This document shows, piece after piece, positions 35,769-45,336 of a DNA stretch of 64,000 nt. The position numbers and the translations under genes were made by a program. The DNA is from Sphingomonas sp. CL5.1 (lineage in GTDB: Bacteria > Pseudomonadota > Alphaproteobacteria > Sphingomonadales > Sphingomonadaceae). Positions within the stretch are counted from its first letter, which is position 1, and each line of letters begins with the position of its first letter. The stretch lies in contig NZ_CP050137.1 of assembly GCF_013344685.1 (NCBI RefSeq), forward strand, positions 1,864,001 through 1,928,000, written 5' to 3'. A model generated the notes under the pieces. That model did no database searches and was not told where the DNA came from. It saw only the letters and a program-made list of their open reading frames with translations.

Positions 35769-37796
35769 TCAGTAGCGTGTCGACATCGACATCAGGTTGA
35801 ACCGGAAGGCGAAGTAGAGGATCACCAGCGACGCCAGCAGCACCGCCACGCTCCACAGCCTGCCCGTCCACCTGCGCCCATCGCGCCACGCCAGCCACAG
35901 GTTCCAGCCGGCGATCCCGACCCCGCCGATGAAGACGATCGCGCCGATCACCTGCAACGCCATCAGGAGCGTGTCGAACCTGCCCGCGAGGTTCTTGAGG
36001 TTGCTGAACATCGCGGTGATGAGCGTCATCCACGCGATCAGCACGCCCGCCTCGAGGCCGGCGGCGATGCGCGTCGCGCGATACGCCTTCAGCGACTGGC
36101 CCGAGACGCCGAGCGGCGCGTTGTAGCGGCGGCGGATCGCCCAGCTCACCGGCCACCACAGGAAGGTCAGCAGCATGATCGCGAAGCTGGCGTAGAGCGC
36201 CGGCTTGAGCCACGAGGCGGAAACGCCGGCGGGCACGCGATCGAACACGATGAACGGCGACATCTCGTCCATGCTCCAGCGCACGACCTTGCCGTCCACC
36301 ACCTTGGCGGCGAGGCGGTCATGCCCGTCGCGTTCGCGCCATACGAACGGCGCGATCTCGACCCACTGGCGCGGCCTTCCGCCGGCTGCCTTCAGCGAGG
36401 GGACGACCAGCTCGCCCTTCGCATCGACCGTCACCTCGGTCTGGCCGAGCAGCCCGAGCGCGGCGGTGAAGCTCGTCACCGAGCGGCGGCTGTTCTCCCA
36501 CAGGCCGGTCATCATCTTCGCATGTTCCCGCGCGGTCCGCTCGTCGACCCGTCCGTCGGTGCCCTGGTTGGGGAAGTAGCGGTCGGCGAAATCCTCAAAC
36601 AGCGCGTTGCGCAGCGTCCCCACCGCGCCCTGCCGGCCGGGGCTGTTGAACGACACGTAGAGCCCGACGTGATCGTTGATGAACAGGTGCAGCGAGGTGT
36701 GGAACGCCGCCGTGTCGCCGAGGTGGCCGATCACCTCATGCCCGTTCACGTTGGTTTCGAAGAAGCCCAGCTCCATCCGGTTGAGCGGCGGGATCAGCGA
36801 ATAGGGATTGACCTTGTCGAGCGGGCTGTCGTGCATCAGCGCCGCGGTCCGTTCGCCCAGGATGCGGTTGCCCCCCAGCTCGCCGCCCTGGAGGTGCGCG
36901 AGCATGAACTTCGCCATGTCGATGCCGGTCGCGGAAAGCGCGCCGGCGGGCGCCGGGCCGATCAGCTCGAACTTGTCCGCCTCGCCCGGCTTGCGATAGC
37001 CGACCGCCATGTTCGGCACGAGCCGCGCCGGCAGCGGCTGGCGGAAGGTGGCGTCCTTCATGCCCAGCGGCGCGAAGATGTGGCGCTCGACATAATCGTC
37101 GAACGGCTCGCCCGAGACGCGCTCGACGATATAGCCCGCCAGCGCGGTCGCCCAGTTGGAATAGGCGGGCGTCGTGCCCGCGTCATAGACGCGCGCCGGC
37201 ACCGATCCCTTGAGGAAGTCGCCGAGCGGGCGCAGGTGGCGCGGATCGTAGAAGATCACGTCCTTCGCCGCTTCCTCGAAGCCGGCGGTGTGCGTCATGA
37301 TCTGTCGCAGCGTGATCGGCTGGCCGTTGCGCGGCGGGATCCTGAAATCGAGGTAGCGGTTGACGTCGGTGTCGAGGTCGAGCTTGCCCGCCTCCACCTG
37401 CTGCATCACCGCCGTCCAGGTCACGAGCTTGGAGACCGATCCGGGACGAAACAGCGTGCGGCCGGGATCGACCGGGATATGCTTCGCGACATCGGCATAG
37501 CCGTAGCCGCGCGCCGTCAGCACCTGGCCGTCCTTGACGATCGCCACCACCGCGCCGGGGATGTCGCCCGTGTGCAGCGCATAGGGCAGGTAGCCGTCGA
37601 GCCAGGTGTCGATATCCTCCTTGACCAGCGCGCGTCCCGCGCCGGGCAGGGGAGGGGCCGTGCGCGCCGGTGCTGGCGCCGCCTTCGCTGCCTCCGTCGG
37701 CGACAGGCTTGGCGCCAGCCTGTCGCTGCTCTGACCGATCGCCGCGCTCGCAACCAGCGCGACAGCTCCCATTGCCCAATTTCTGATCGACCGCAT
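35769..37796 (-). CDS. serine hydrolase (beta-lactamase fold) with C-terminal membrane domain
   Basis: A 675-residue protein with a signal peptide, a serine hydrolase domain (S120-V-S-K123, YSN in PAYSNWATA, HLG in GHLGDTAAF) and a beta domain. A C-terminal block (about residues 540-670) contains roughly four hydrophobic segments, for example WLKPALYASFAIMLLTFLWW and ALQVIGAIVFIGGVGIAGW. The catalytic part would be tethered on the periplasmic face. The ATG at 37796 follows GGAGAG. It leads the three-hydrolase operon under the promoter/operator at 37879-37908. Confidence 0.9.
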   Translation of the reverse strand: MRSIRNWAMGAVALVASAAIGQSSDRLAPSLSPTEAAKAAPAPARTAPPLPGAGRALVKEDIDTWLDGYLPYALHTGDIPGAVVAIVKDGQVLTARGYGYADVAKHIPVDPGRTLFRPGSVSKLVTWTAVMQQVEAGKLDLDTDVNRYLDFRIPPRNGQPITLRQIMTHTAGFEEAAKDVIFYDPRHLRPLGDFLKGSVPARVYDAGTTPAYSNWATALAGYIVERVSGEPFDDYVERHIFAPLGMKDATFRQPLPARLVPNMAVGYRKPGEADKFELIGPAPAGALSATGIDMAKFMLAHLQGGELGGNRILGERTAALMHDSPLDKVNPYSLIPPLNRMELGFFETNVNGHEVIGHLGDTAAFHTSLHLFINDHVGLYVSFNSPGRQGAVGTLRNALFEDFADRYFPNQGTDGRVDERTAREHAKMMTGLWENSRRSVTSFTAALGLLGQTEVTVDAKGELVVPSLKAAGGRPRQWVEIAPFVWRERDGHDRLAAKVVDGKVVRWSMDEMSPFIVFDRVPAGVSASWLKPALYASFAIMLLTFLWWPVSWAIRRRYNAPLGVSGQSLKAYRATRIAAGLEAGVLIAWMTLITAMFSNLKNLAGRFDTLLMALQVIGAIVFIGGVGIAGWNLWLAWRDGRRWTGRLWSVAVLLASLVILYFAFRFNLMSMSTRY

Positions 37797-37878
37797 TGGC
37801 CACTCTCCGTGTTTTCCCGCGAGGCGCATTTGCCAATCCCCGTCAGGCGAGATGTGCTCACTATTGCTCTGTATGGGA

Positions 37879-37908
37879 TTTATTATCCCAATTGGAGAAT
37901 TGGTCAAT
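37879..37908 (-). promoter_or_regulatory. promoter/operator (site B) for the hydrolase operon and XRE gene
   Basis: Read on the minus strand, TTGACC (37907-37902) and AATAAA or TAATAA (about 37884-37879) are separated by a 16-17-bp spacer holding TTCTCCAATTGGGATAA. The 26-bp segment 37883-37908 matches 57138-57163 at 24 positions. Both lie just upstream of an XRE-cupin gene, here on its opposite strand. It would drive the serine hydrolases and be repressed by an XRE-cupin protein. Confidence 0.7.
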
Positions 37909-38043
37909 TGCTCTCCGGCCCGGCCGGCGCTTTAATCGTTAATCCCCTGTTCCGGTCGGCGCGGGAGAGCGTTGCGCAGCCGCGCGCAACGATGCTACGC
38001 GAGGGGCGGATCAGCGAGATCGGGATCAGGCCGGAAGGACGGA

Positions 38044-38670
38044 ATGGCGGAACGGCACTCGACGCTCGGAGCGATCGTAAGGGGATTGAGGGACAGCAAC
38101 GGCTGGACCTTGCGCGAGATGAGCGAGCGCACGGGCATCCCGGTATCAACCCTGTCCAAGGTCGAGCACAATCGCCTGACGCTGACCTACGACAAGCTCC
38201 AGGAATTGAGCGCGCGGCTCAACATCCGCATGGCGGACCTGTTCGCGGACAGCGATCCGGCCCCGGCCAACTCCCCCGTCACCGCGCGGCGCAGCATCGG
38301 CACCCGCGAGAATGCCTTCCGCGTGCAGACCGCCAACTACGATTATTACTATCTCTGCGCCGAGCTGCGCCGGAAGCGGATGATCCCCAACATCACCACG
38401 ATCCGCGCCCGCTCGCTCGGCGAGTTCGGCGCGCTAGTGCGCCATGCCGGCGAGGAGTTCATCTACGTGGTCGAGGGGCGGATCACCGTTCATACCGAAT
38501 TCTACGATCCGGTGACGCTGGAGCAGGGGGAGTCGATCTACATCGATTCGAACATGGGCCATGCCTATGTCGCCGGCCCCGATTGCGACGAGGCGGTGAC
38601 GCTGGCGGTGATGTCGAGCGCCGAGGACGATTTGATGGACTCGCTGATAACGATGCACGGGGAGCGCTGA
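38044..38670 (+). CDS. XRE-family regulator with C-terminal cupin
   Basis: A 208-residue regulator. It has an N-terminal HTH_3 domain (about residues 8-65; SERTGIPVSTLSKVEHNRL) and a C-terminal cupin sensor (about 125-195; HAGEEFIYVVEGRITV and ESIYIDSNMGHAY). XRE-cupin proteins usually bind small nitrogenous metabolites and repress catabolic operons (PuuR, SutR type). It is a close paralogue of the protein at 57184-57888. The ATG at 38044 follows GGAAGGA. It is the probable reader of the repeated operator in this island. Confidence 0.9.
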   Translation: MAERHSTLGAIVRGLRDSNGWTLREMSERTGIPVSTLSKVEHNRLTLTYDKLQELSARLNIRMADLFADSDPAPANSPVTARRSIGTRENAFRVQTANYDYYYLCAELRRKRMIPNITTIRARSLGEFGALVRHAGEEFIYVVEGRITVHTEFYDPVTLEQGESIYIDSNMGHAYVAGPDCDEAVTLAVMSSAEDDLMDSLITMHGER

Positions 38671-38789
38671 GCCGCCGTCAGCGCGCCTCCCGCGCCACCA
38701 TACGGCCGTCGATCAGGAGGTGACGCTCGGCTTGCCTTCCGCGAACGGATCGGCGCGCTCGAATGGCAGCGTCACTGTCCGCGCCGCGC

Positions 38790-39935
38790 TCATTTCCAGG
38801 TCGCGCCGAGCAGCCGGCGGAAATTGCCGCCCAGCACCCCGCGGATGTCGGCGTCGCTGTAACCGCGCTTCATCAGTTCCTCGGTCAGATTATACATCTT
38901 GAGCGGGCCGGAGAAGCCGTCGATGTCGATCTTGTCGCGGAAGCCGTAGCTGCCCTTATAGCCCGCCTTGAGCATCTTATACTGGTCGGGCGCCATCTTG
39001 TCGTAGCCGTAGAGATCGGAATCGGTGCCGATGCCGACATGCTCCGGGCCGATCAGCTTGCGCACATGATCGATGTGATCGACCACGTTGGCGACGGTCG
39101 TCGGATCGGTGGCGCTCACGAAGTTGCGCACCCCGGTGATGCCCATCACGCCGCCCTTCGCGCCCAGCGCCTTGATCGCCTCGTCGGTCTTGGTGCGGGG
39201 GTGGTTGTTGATCGCCCGGCAATTGCCGTGGGTGATGGCGATCGGCACCGGCGACGCCTCGATCGCGTCCAGCGTGGTGCGGTCGCCGCAATGCGAGGTG
39301 TCGACCAGCATGCCGACAGCGTTCATCGCCTTGACGATCTCCACGCCGAAATCGCTCAGCCCGCCGTCGACCCGCTCGGTGCAGCCCGATCCGATCAGGT
39401 TCTGGCTGTTGTAGGTGAGTTGGGAGCAGCGCTGGCCGAGCTGGTAAAAGAGCTCCACATCCTTCGGCGTGCGGAAATGATCCGAATCCTGGAGGCCCAT
39501 GATGACCGCCACCTTGTTCTGCCGCTTGGCGCGATCGACATCGCCGATGTCGTTGACGAGCGTGAACAGGCGGTCGTTATGGCCGACGAAGGCGCTCCAT
39601 CCGGCGAGGAACCTGAGGACGTTGGCATAGCCGTCGCGCCCGCCGACGCCGAAGGAATTGTGGAAGGCGGTGATGCCGCTGGCGCGGAAATCGGCGACCT
39701 GCGCGTCGGTGAGCTCGGTCGCGATGGTCTCCGGCCGCAGGTCCAGCGAGAGCGGCCCGAGCATGTCGATGATGATCGAGCTTTCCACCAGCTCGACGAC
39801 GCGCTTCGGATAGGCGCGATGCGAGGCGGCTTCGACGCGATAGGCGCCGAAATTGACCATCGGGAAGGCGACGGCGCCCGATGCCGCCGCCATGCCACGG
39901 ATCAGTGTCCGCCGTGACAGCCGGGACGTCTCCAT
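38790..39935 (-). CDS. M19 membrane dipeptidase-like protein, Tat-exported, with altered metal site
   Basis: A 381-residue renal-dipeptidase-family protein with a twin-arginine signal (SRRTLIRGMAAASG). The second half keeps the M19 pattern: LVDTSHCGD, THGNCRAINNHPRT and HVGIGTDSDLYG. The first metal-binding HxD is not seen; the aligned stretch reads SIIIDMLGP, and the bridging Glu motif is replaced by GLQDSDHF. Either a divergent subfamily or altered chemistry is implied. ATG 39935 is preferred to the GTG 3 codons earlier. M19 enzymes accept dipeptides with a C-terminal D-residue. Confidence 0.85.
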   Translation of the reverse strand: METSRLSRRTLIRGMAAASGAVAFPMVNFGAYRVEAASHRAYPKRVVELVESSIIIDMLGPLSLDLRPETIATELTDAQVADFRASGITAFHNSFGVGGRDGYANVLRFLAGWSAFVGHNDRLFTLVNDIGDVDRAKRQNKVAVIMGLQDSDHFRTPKDVELFYQLGQRCSQLTYNSQNLIGSGCTERVDGGLSDFGVEIVKAMNAVGMLVDTSHCGDRTTLDAIEASPVPIAITHGNCRAINNHPRTKTDEAIKALGAKGGVMGITGVRNFVSATDPTTVANVVDHIDHVRKLIGPEHVGIGTDSDLYGYDKMAPDQYKMLKAGYKGSYGFRDKIDIDGFSGPLKMYNLTEELMKRGYSDADIRGVLGGNFRRLLGATWK

Positions 39936-40005
39936 GCCTCTCACTCCATCTTGATCTTGTTGATGCCCGGCAGTCTATGCGAATTACCCGTCCTGCGAAG
40001 ATAAA

Positions 40006-40022
40006 ATTTTCTATACAGGATA
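40006..40022 (-). promoter_or_regulatory. weak copy of the island operator (site H)
   Basis: On the minus strand TATCCTGTATAGAAAAT matches the 17-bp operator consensus at about 9 positions. It lies about 70 bp upstream of the M19 dipeptidase start, in the 108-bp gap after the S9 peptidase. Confidence 0.35.
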
Positions 40023-40043
40023 ATTATTCGGGAATTGCTCCTG

Positions 40044-42134
40044 TCAGGGCTTCAGCTTCGCGTCGAGGAAGCGGACGGTCGCGCTGTCCGCGCGCAACCA
40101 GGTGTCATAGCGCAGGAAACCGTGGATCTCGTTGGGGAAGATCAGTTCCTCGAACGGCGTGCCCTGCGCCGCCAGCCGCCGCGCGAGATCGACCGTCTGC
40201 TCGAAGCGGACGTTGCGGTCGTCGTCGCCCTGGATCAGCAACACCGGCGAGCGCCACGTCCTGAGCGCGGCCTCCGGCGAGCTTTCGAACGCCAGCCGCG
40301 ACAGTTCGGCGAAATTGTTCTGCTCATAGCGTTGCGGCGCGTTCCGCCCGATCGACCAGTCATGCACGCCATGGAAATCGACGCCGACCTTGAACAGGTC
40401 GCTGTCGCGCGCGAGCGCCTGGGCGGTGAGCAGGCCGCCATAGGAGCCGCCCCAGATGCCGAGCCGCCGGCCGTCCACCTCCGGCAGCGACTGGAGATAA
40501 TGCGCCCCGGCGACGACGTCCTGATATTCCGAATTGCCGGTCGCGCCGGCCCTGAGCGGATGCTGGAAATCGCGGCCATAGCCGATGCCGAGCCGGTAAT
40601 TCACCGACAGCACGACATAGCCGCGCGAGGCGAGATACTGGTTCAGCGCATAGCTGTGCGTGTAATAATCCATATAGGACCAGCCAAGCAGCATCTGGCG
40701 CGGCGGTCCACCGTGGACGAAGATCAGCCCCGGATGCCTGGCGCGGCCGTCGCGCGGGGTGAAGAGCTGGCCATGGACGAGCAGCCCGTCCGGCGCGGTG
40801 AAGGTGACGGGTTTCGGCGTGACCAGCGCGTTCGAGGGGAAGGCGGGATCGCTCTGCGACAGTGGGCGCCCATCGCGTCCGTCCGCGCCCGACAGCGTCA
40901 CGCGCGGCGGGACGGCGGCGGTGGCGGCGATATAGGCCAGCTTCCCGTCCTTCAGCGGCGCGGGCAGCCATTCCAGCCCCGTCCCGCTGCTCAGCGCGGC
41001 CGGCCCCGGCCGGTCGATCGCGACACGGAACAGATGCCGTCGATCGATGTCACCCGCCGTGCCACCGGCATTGGCGCTGTAGAGCAGCGCGCGGCGATCG
41101 GGCGTCATCACGACATGCTCGACCATGAACTCGCCCGGCGTCAGCAGCACCGGCTCGCCGCCACTCGCCGCGACCGAATAGAGGTGCGCCCAGCCGTCCA
41201 TCTCGGCACGGAAGGTCAGGCGGTCGTTCGCGCCCCACATCAGGAACAGGCCGTCCGGCACCGTCGGATAGGAGCCGCGCAACGTCCTGGGGCTTTGCCA
41301 TATCGGCGCGCCCTCGCCGGTTTCGACGGAGGCGACCCATAGCGAGAAGGGATTCGGCATCGGCGTCAGCGGCGAGGCGAGGATGTCCGCGATGCCGGTC
41401 CGCCGCGCGAAGGCGACGCGCCTCCCGTCCGGGGACCAGACCGGCGAGTCATCGAACGCGGTTGCCGGCGCCAGCCAGATGATCGGATGATCCGCCCCGG
41501 CATAGACGCCGATGAAGCTATGGTCGCCGCGCCGCGAGACGAAGGCGAGCCGCGTGCCGTCGGGCGACCATGTCAGCTCGCTCACCTTGCCGCGATCGTA
41601 GAACAGCTTCTCCGGCTTGTCCTTGCCGTCCGCGCCCACAATCCAGGCCTGATTGTCGCGGATGAAGGCGATCCTGCCGCTGGCGGAGATCGCCGGTTCC
41701 TCGCCCTCCGCCACCTTCACCGGCGCGCCGCCGTCGATCGACGCCCATATCTCTATCTTCGGCTGCGTCACGGCGGAGGCGGGGTTGGCGGCGGGGAGGC
41801 CGTTCGCCCAGGAATTGTGCTCGACCGCGCCGCGCACCCAGGCGAGCACGCGGCCATCGGGTGAGAAGGCGAGCTCGGAGAGGTCCTGCCCGTCGTCGGC
41901 GGTGCCGTCGGTGAGGCGGCGCGGGGCGTAATCGGGCGCGCGCGCGAGCCAGATGTTGCGCCGCCCCTTGTGAAGCTCCATCCAGGCGATGCGATCGCCG
42001 GCCTCGGGCGCGCTCAGTTCCCCGACGAAGGTATAGGAGAGGAAGGACTCGAGGCCGGACGGCGCCTCGGCGCCGGCGACGCGCGGGACGGACAATGCGG
42101 CAAATCCCGCAAGCAGCAATGCGCGCTTCATCAT
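40044..42134 (-). CDS. secreted S9 prolyl oligopeptidase-family peptidase
   Basis: A 696-residue peptidase with a signal peptide (about 1-22). A seven-bladed WD/TolB-like propeller includes repeats such as FSPDGRVLAW, WSPDGTRLAFVS and WSPDGRRVAFAR. A C-terminal alpha/beta-hydrolase domain has Ser in GGSYGG, Asp in QGDDDRNV and His in NEIHGF. This is the acylaminoacyl-peptidase/DPP-like S9C branch, which releases short fragments from oligopeptides. It has its own promoter with the operator in the spacer (42254-42282). It is divergent from the TonB receptor at 42517. Confidence 0.93.
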   Translation of the reverse strand: MMKRALLLAGFAALSVPRVAGAEAPSGLESFLSYTFVGELSAPEAGDRIAWMELHKGRRNIWLARAPDYAPRRLTDGTADDGQDLSELAFSPDGRVLAWVRGAVEHNSWANGLPAANPASAVTQPKIEIWASIDGGAPVKVAEGEEPAISASGRIAFIRDNQAWIVGADGKDKPEKLFYDRGKVSELTWSPDGTRLAFVSRRGDHSFIGVYAGADHPIIWLAPATAFDDSPVWSPDGRRVAFARRTGIADILASPLTPMPNPFSLWVASVETGEGAPIWQSPRTLRGSYPTVPDGLFLMWGANDRLTFRAEMDGWAHLYSVAASGGEPVLLTPGEFMVEHVVMTPDRRALLYSANAGGTAGDIDRRHLFRVAIDRPGPAALSSGTGLEWLPAPLKDGKLAYIAATAAVPPRVTLSGADGRDGRPLSQSDPAFPSNALVTPKPVTFTAPDGLLVHGQLFTPRDGRARHPGLIFVHGGPPRQMLLGWSYMDYYTHSYALNQYLASRGYVVLSVNYRLGIGYGRDFQHPLRAGATGNSEYQDVVAGAHYLQSLPEVDGRRLGIWGGSYGGLLTAQALARDSDLFKVGVDFHGVHDWSIGRNAPQRYEQNNFAELSRLAFESSPEAALRTWRSPVLLIQGDDDRNVRFEQTVDLARRLAAQGTPFEELIFPNEIHGFLRYDTWLRADSATVRFLDAKLKP

Positions 42135-42253
42135 GGCTTCGTCTCTCTCCCCTTGTTTCCATCGGCATCCGCCGGAAATCGCGCCACGCGGCGTGCGCGC
42201 CCTGACGGGCGAAAAGGTGCGACCCGAATCGGCTTCTACCGTTTCGATACGGA

Positions 42254-42282
42254 AGGCTATTGTCCCGATCAGGACTCGTCAA
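42254..42282 (-). promoter_or_regulatory. promoter with operator in the spacer (site D), S9 peptidase
   Basis: On the minus strand: -35 TTGACG (42282-42277), a 17-bp spacer AGTCCTGATCGGGACAA and -10 TAGCCT (42259-42254). The element is 26/30 identical to the promoter at 51249-51278 on the plus strand before the CocE-type hydrolase, including identical -35 and -10 hexamers. Confidence 0.75.
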
Positions 42283-42382
42283 TCGGCCTCGCTGCTCACC
42301 TGCCGTAATAAAATTGCCGTCCGCGAAGCGTTCACGCCCAACGGCGATCCGGCTACGACACATTTGCGTGACACGGGAATGA

Positions 42383-42419
42383 CTATCCTATTAGGGACGT
42401 ATTGTCTCATTCAGGATAA
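42383..42419 (+). promoter_or_regulatory. double operator (site E) before the TonB receptor
   Basis: CTATCCTATTAGGGACG (42383-42399), TATTGT (42400-42405) and TGTCTCATTCAGGATAA (42403-42419). The two operator copies are 20 bp apart around a TATTGT -10, exactly as at 30394-30430. No other gene is seen in the 382-bp gap 42135-42516, which also holds site D. Confidence 0.65.
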
Positions 42420-42516
42420 TGTGCATTATTGCCGCAACACCCGGTCAAAGAAGTCGGAGGTCCGCTCGGAAACCGTTCAAGGGGGACGGCCAACGGGCGG
42501 AATGAGGAGGTATCCC

Positions 42517-45291
42517 ATGCGCATATTGTCCAATATGTTCGGTAATCGGCGTGCGGCGAGGGGCGCCAGCATGGTCGCGCTCGCGGTCGCGCTTGCCCAC
42601 GGTGGCGCGGCAATGGCGCAGACGGCGCCGGAAAAGGGCGCGGATTCGGATACATCGGACCGTGAGATCGTCGTGACCGGCTCGCGCATCGAGCGCGCCG
42701 GCTTCGACCAGCCGACGCCGACCACGGTGATCGGCGCATCCGAGCTGCGGATCGCCGCCAAGCCGAACATCCAGCAGGTGCTGAACGATTCACCGCAGTT
42801 CCGCGCGACCGTCACGCCGACCGTGTCGAGCGGCAACACCGCGACCGGCACCGCCCCGGTCGACCTGCGCGGGCTGGGCACCAACCGCACGCTGACGCTG
42901 CTCGACGGCCGCCGCTTCGTCGGCGACGGCAACCTCAACTTCGTGCCGATGAGCATGATCGAGCGCGTCGAGGTCGTCACCGGCGGCGCATCGGCGGCCT
43001 ATGGCTCCGGCGCGGTCGCGGGCGTTGTCAACCTCATCCTCAAGAAGGACCTGAAGGGGCTGTCGCTCGGTGCGTCGAGCGGCGTATCGTCGCGCGGCGA
43101 CGGGCAGCGTTATTCCTTCGACGGCTCCTTCGGCACCAGCTTCGCCGACGGGCAAGGCCATTTCATGATCGGCGCCGAATATGTCGACGATCATGGCATC
43201 CCCGACCGCAACTCGCGCCCCAATATGGGTAGTTCGGGGATCGTCACCACCAGCGCGGGAACGATGCTGGTGCGCGACGTCAATTTCGGCAACATGACGC
43301 GCGGCGGCCTCATCACCACCGGTGTGCTGGCTGGCCAGGTATTCAACAACGACGGCACGTTGCGGCCTTTCCGTAGCGGGACGCAGATCGGCTCCGCGCG
43401 CTTCAATTCGCAGATGGTCGGCGGTGAGGACGGCGTCGGCCTGTATGACGACGTCGGCGCCTCGACTCCCTTCAAGCGTTTCAATGCCTATGCCCGCGCT
43501 TCCTATGATGTCGGCAAGGCGACGCTGTGGGCGGATTTCTCTTACGGGCGGACCACGTCCAACGGAAAGTTCCTGCCCGATTACGTCGTGGGGCCGCTGA
43601 CGATCTCGGCGACCAACCCGTTCCTTTCGCCCGCCATCCAGGCGCAGCTTGCGGCGGCCGGCGAGACCAGCTTCACCTTCAACAAGCTGTTCGACGACGC
43701 GTTCGAGCTGCAATACAATGTCATGCGCGAGAACAAGGAAGGCGCGATCGGCATCGACGGCAGCTTCGGCAATAGCTGGAAATACAGCGCGCACTACAGC
43801 CACGGCGAGGTCTATTCGGACCAGCAGGTCAGGAATTCGCGCATCGCCGCCAATTTCGCCAGGGCGATCAACGCGGTCACCAATTCCGCCGGCCAGATCG
43901 TCTGCGCGGTGAATGCCGATGCCATCACCACCAACGATGATCCGGCCTGTTCCCCGCTCAATCCCTTCGGCAGCGGCGCGGCCTCGGCGGCGTCCCTGGC
44001 CTATGTGCGCGGCACGCAGGAGAGCTTCACCACCAACAAGCTCGATGCCGCCGGCGTGTCGCTGCAGGGCGATCTCGTCAACCTGTGGGCCGGCCCGCTG
44101 ACGATCGCGTTCGGTGGCGAGGCGCGCTGGGAGAGCCAGAAGCAGTCGCGCGGGGCGCTGAGCCAGATTTCCCCGACGATCTTCGGCCCGTTGACCCTCT
44201 ACACCAGCGACACGTCGGGCGGCTTCAACGTCAAGGAAGCCTTCGCCGAAGTGGCGCTGCCGCTCCTCAATCTGGAGAACAAGGCGAAGATCGACCTGAA
44301 CGGCGCGGCGCGTTATTCGGATTACAGCAACAGCGGCGGCATCTGGTCGTGGAAATATGGCGGCACCGCGCGCCTGTTCAACGATCTGCTGCTGCGCGTC
44401 ACACGCTCGCGCGATATCCGTTCGCCCGGCATCGGTGAGCTGTATTCGGTGCGCTCGATCAACATCGCGCCGCTGGTGGACCAGGACAAAGCCGGGCGGA
44501 CCGCGACCGGATATAACCCCAATCCGCAGACGGTGACGACCTACACCGGCGGAAATCCACTGCTCAAGCCGGAGATCGCCAACACCTTCACCGTGGGCGG
44601 TTCCTATTCGCCGTCCTTCGCTCGCGGGCTGAACTTCTCGGTCGACTATTATAACATCAAGGTCGACGGCTATATCACGACGCTTTCGGGGACGTTGCTG
44701 ACGCTATCGTGCGCGCAAGGCAATGCCGCTTCGTGCGCCTCGGTGATCCGTGATTCCACCGGCACGGTGACGACGGTCTTCACCAACAACCAGAATATCG
44801 CGAACCTGGAGACGCGCGGGATCGATTTCGAAGCGTCCTATCTGCTGTCGCTCGACCGCGTGAATGCCCGTCTCCCCGGCTCGATACGGATGCGCGCGCT
44901 GGCGACCTATGTCGACAAGTTCGTGTTCAACAACGGCCTGACCAGTGTCGACACCGCTGGCGATGTGGGCGACGCCACGCAGCGGGCAGTGCCGAAATGG
45001 CGCGGCACGTTCAGCCTGAGCTATCAGAACTCTGGGTTCGGCTTCGATGCGCGGTTGCGGTATATCGGCGGCGGCCTCTATAACCACCTGCTCCCGACGC
45101 TGGTGAACAACCATATCGACAGCCGGACGTATCTGGACATCGGCGCGCAGTTCAAGGTGGCCGATCGCTTCACCTTCTACGCCAACGTCAACAATGTCTT
45201 CGATCGCGATCCGCCGCTCATCACCACGGGCAGCCCGCTCTACGACATCGTCGGGACCTATGTCACCGGCGGCGTGCGGGTGAATTTCTGA
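42517..45291 (+). CDS. large TonB-dependent outer-membrane receptor
   Basis: A 924-residue receptor of a different subfamily from the other three. It has a signal peptide, REIVVTGSRIERAG as TonB box, a plug with RGLGTNRTLTLLDGRR and VEVVTGGASAAYGSGAVAG, and a long barrel ending GGVRVNF. This type is frequent near peptidases and polymer-degrading enzymes in sphingomonads, Caulobacter and Xanthomonas. GAGGAGG sets the start at 42517. Its placement among peptidases under the shared operator suggests peptide uptake. Confidence 0.93.
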   Translation: MRILSNMFGNRRAARGASMVALAVALAHGGAAMAQTAPEKGADSDTSDREIVVTGSRIERAGFDQPTPTTVIGASELRIAAKPNIQQVLNDSPQFRATVTPTVSSGNTATGTAPVDLRGLGTNRTLTLLDGRRFVGDGNLNFVPMSMIERVEVVTGGASAAYGSGAVAGVVNLILKKDLKGLSLGASSGVSSRGDGQRYSFDGSFGTSFADGQGHFMIGAEYVDDHGIPDRNSRPNMGSSGIVTTSAGTMLVRDVNFGNMTRGGLITTGVLAGQVFNNDGTLRPFRSGTQIGSARFNSQMVGGEDGVGLYDDVGASTPFKRFNAYARASYDVGKATLWADFSYGRTTSNGKFLPDYVVGPLTISATNPFLSPAIQAQLAAAGETSFTFNKLFDDAFELQYNVMRENKEGAIGIDGSFGNSWKYSAHYSHGEVYSDQQVRNSRIAANFARAINAVTNSAGQIVCAVNADAITTNDDPACSPLNPFGSGAASAASLAYVRGTQESFTTNKLDAAGVSLQGDLVNLWAGPLTIAFGGEARWESQKQSRGALSQISPTIFGPLTLYTSDTSGGFNVKEAFAEVALPLLNLENKAKIDLNGAARYSDYSNSGGIWSWKYGGTARLFNDLLLRVTRSRDIRSPGIGELYSVRSINIAPLVDQDKAGRTATGYNPNPQTVTTYTGGNPLLKPEIANTFTVGGSYSPSFARGLNFSVDYYNIKVDGYITTLSGTLLTLSCAQGNAASCASVIRDSTGTVTTVFTNNQNIANLETRGIDFEASYLLSLDRVNARLPGSIRMRALATYVDKFVFNNGLTSVDTAGDVGDATQRAVPKWRGTFSLSYQNSGFGFDARLRYIGGGLYNHLLPTLVNNHIDSRTYLDIGAQFKVADRFTFYANVNNVFDRDPPLITTGSPLYDIVGTYVTGGVRVNF

Positions 45292-45301
45292 CGCGATGCG
45301 G

Positions 45302-45333
45302 CCGGGCGGACGAAAAGGCCTTCGTCCGCCCGG
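45302..45333. terminator. bidirectional hairpin terminator
   Basis: Perfect 13-bp inverted repeat, arms 45302-45314 and 45321-45333 with loop AAGGCC. It lies between the convergent TonB receptor (stop 45291) and Lrp gene (stop at 45337). Confidence 0.8.
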
Positions 45334-45336
45334 ACC

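Noticed and set aside
32553..37796. Beta-lactamase antibiotic resistance
   Set aside because: The SxxK/YxN/HxG proteins have long extra domains and a peptidase context typical of D-peptidase/esterase relatives; no ampR-like regulator is present.
38671..38789. Possible remnant of a gene (words like LPFERADPFAEGKP and HLLIDGRMVAREA on the minus strand, in different frames)
   Set aside because: Too short and in two frames; it could be a decayed amidohydrolase or dehydrogenase piece but I cannot tell it from chance.
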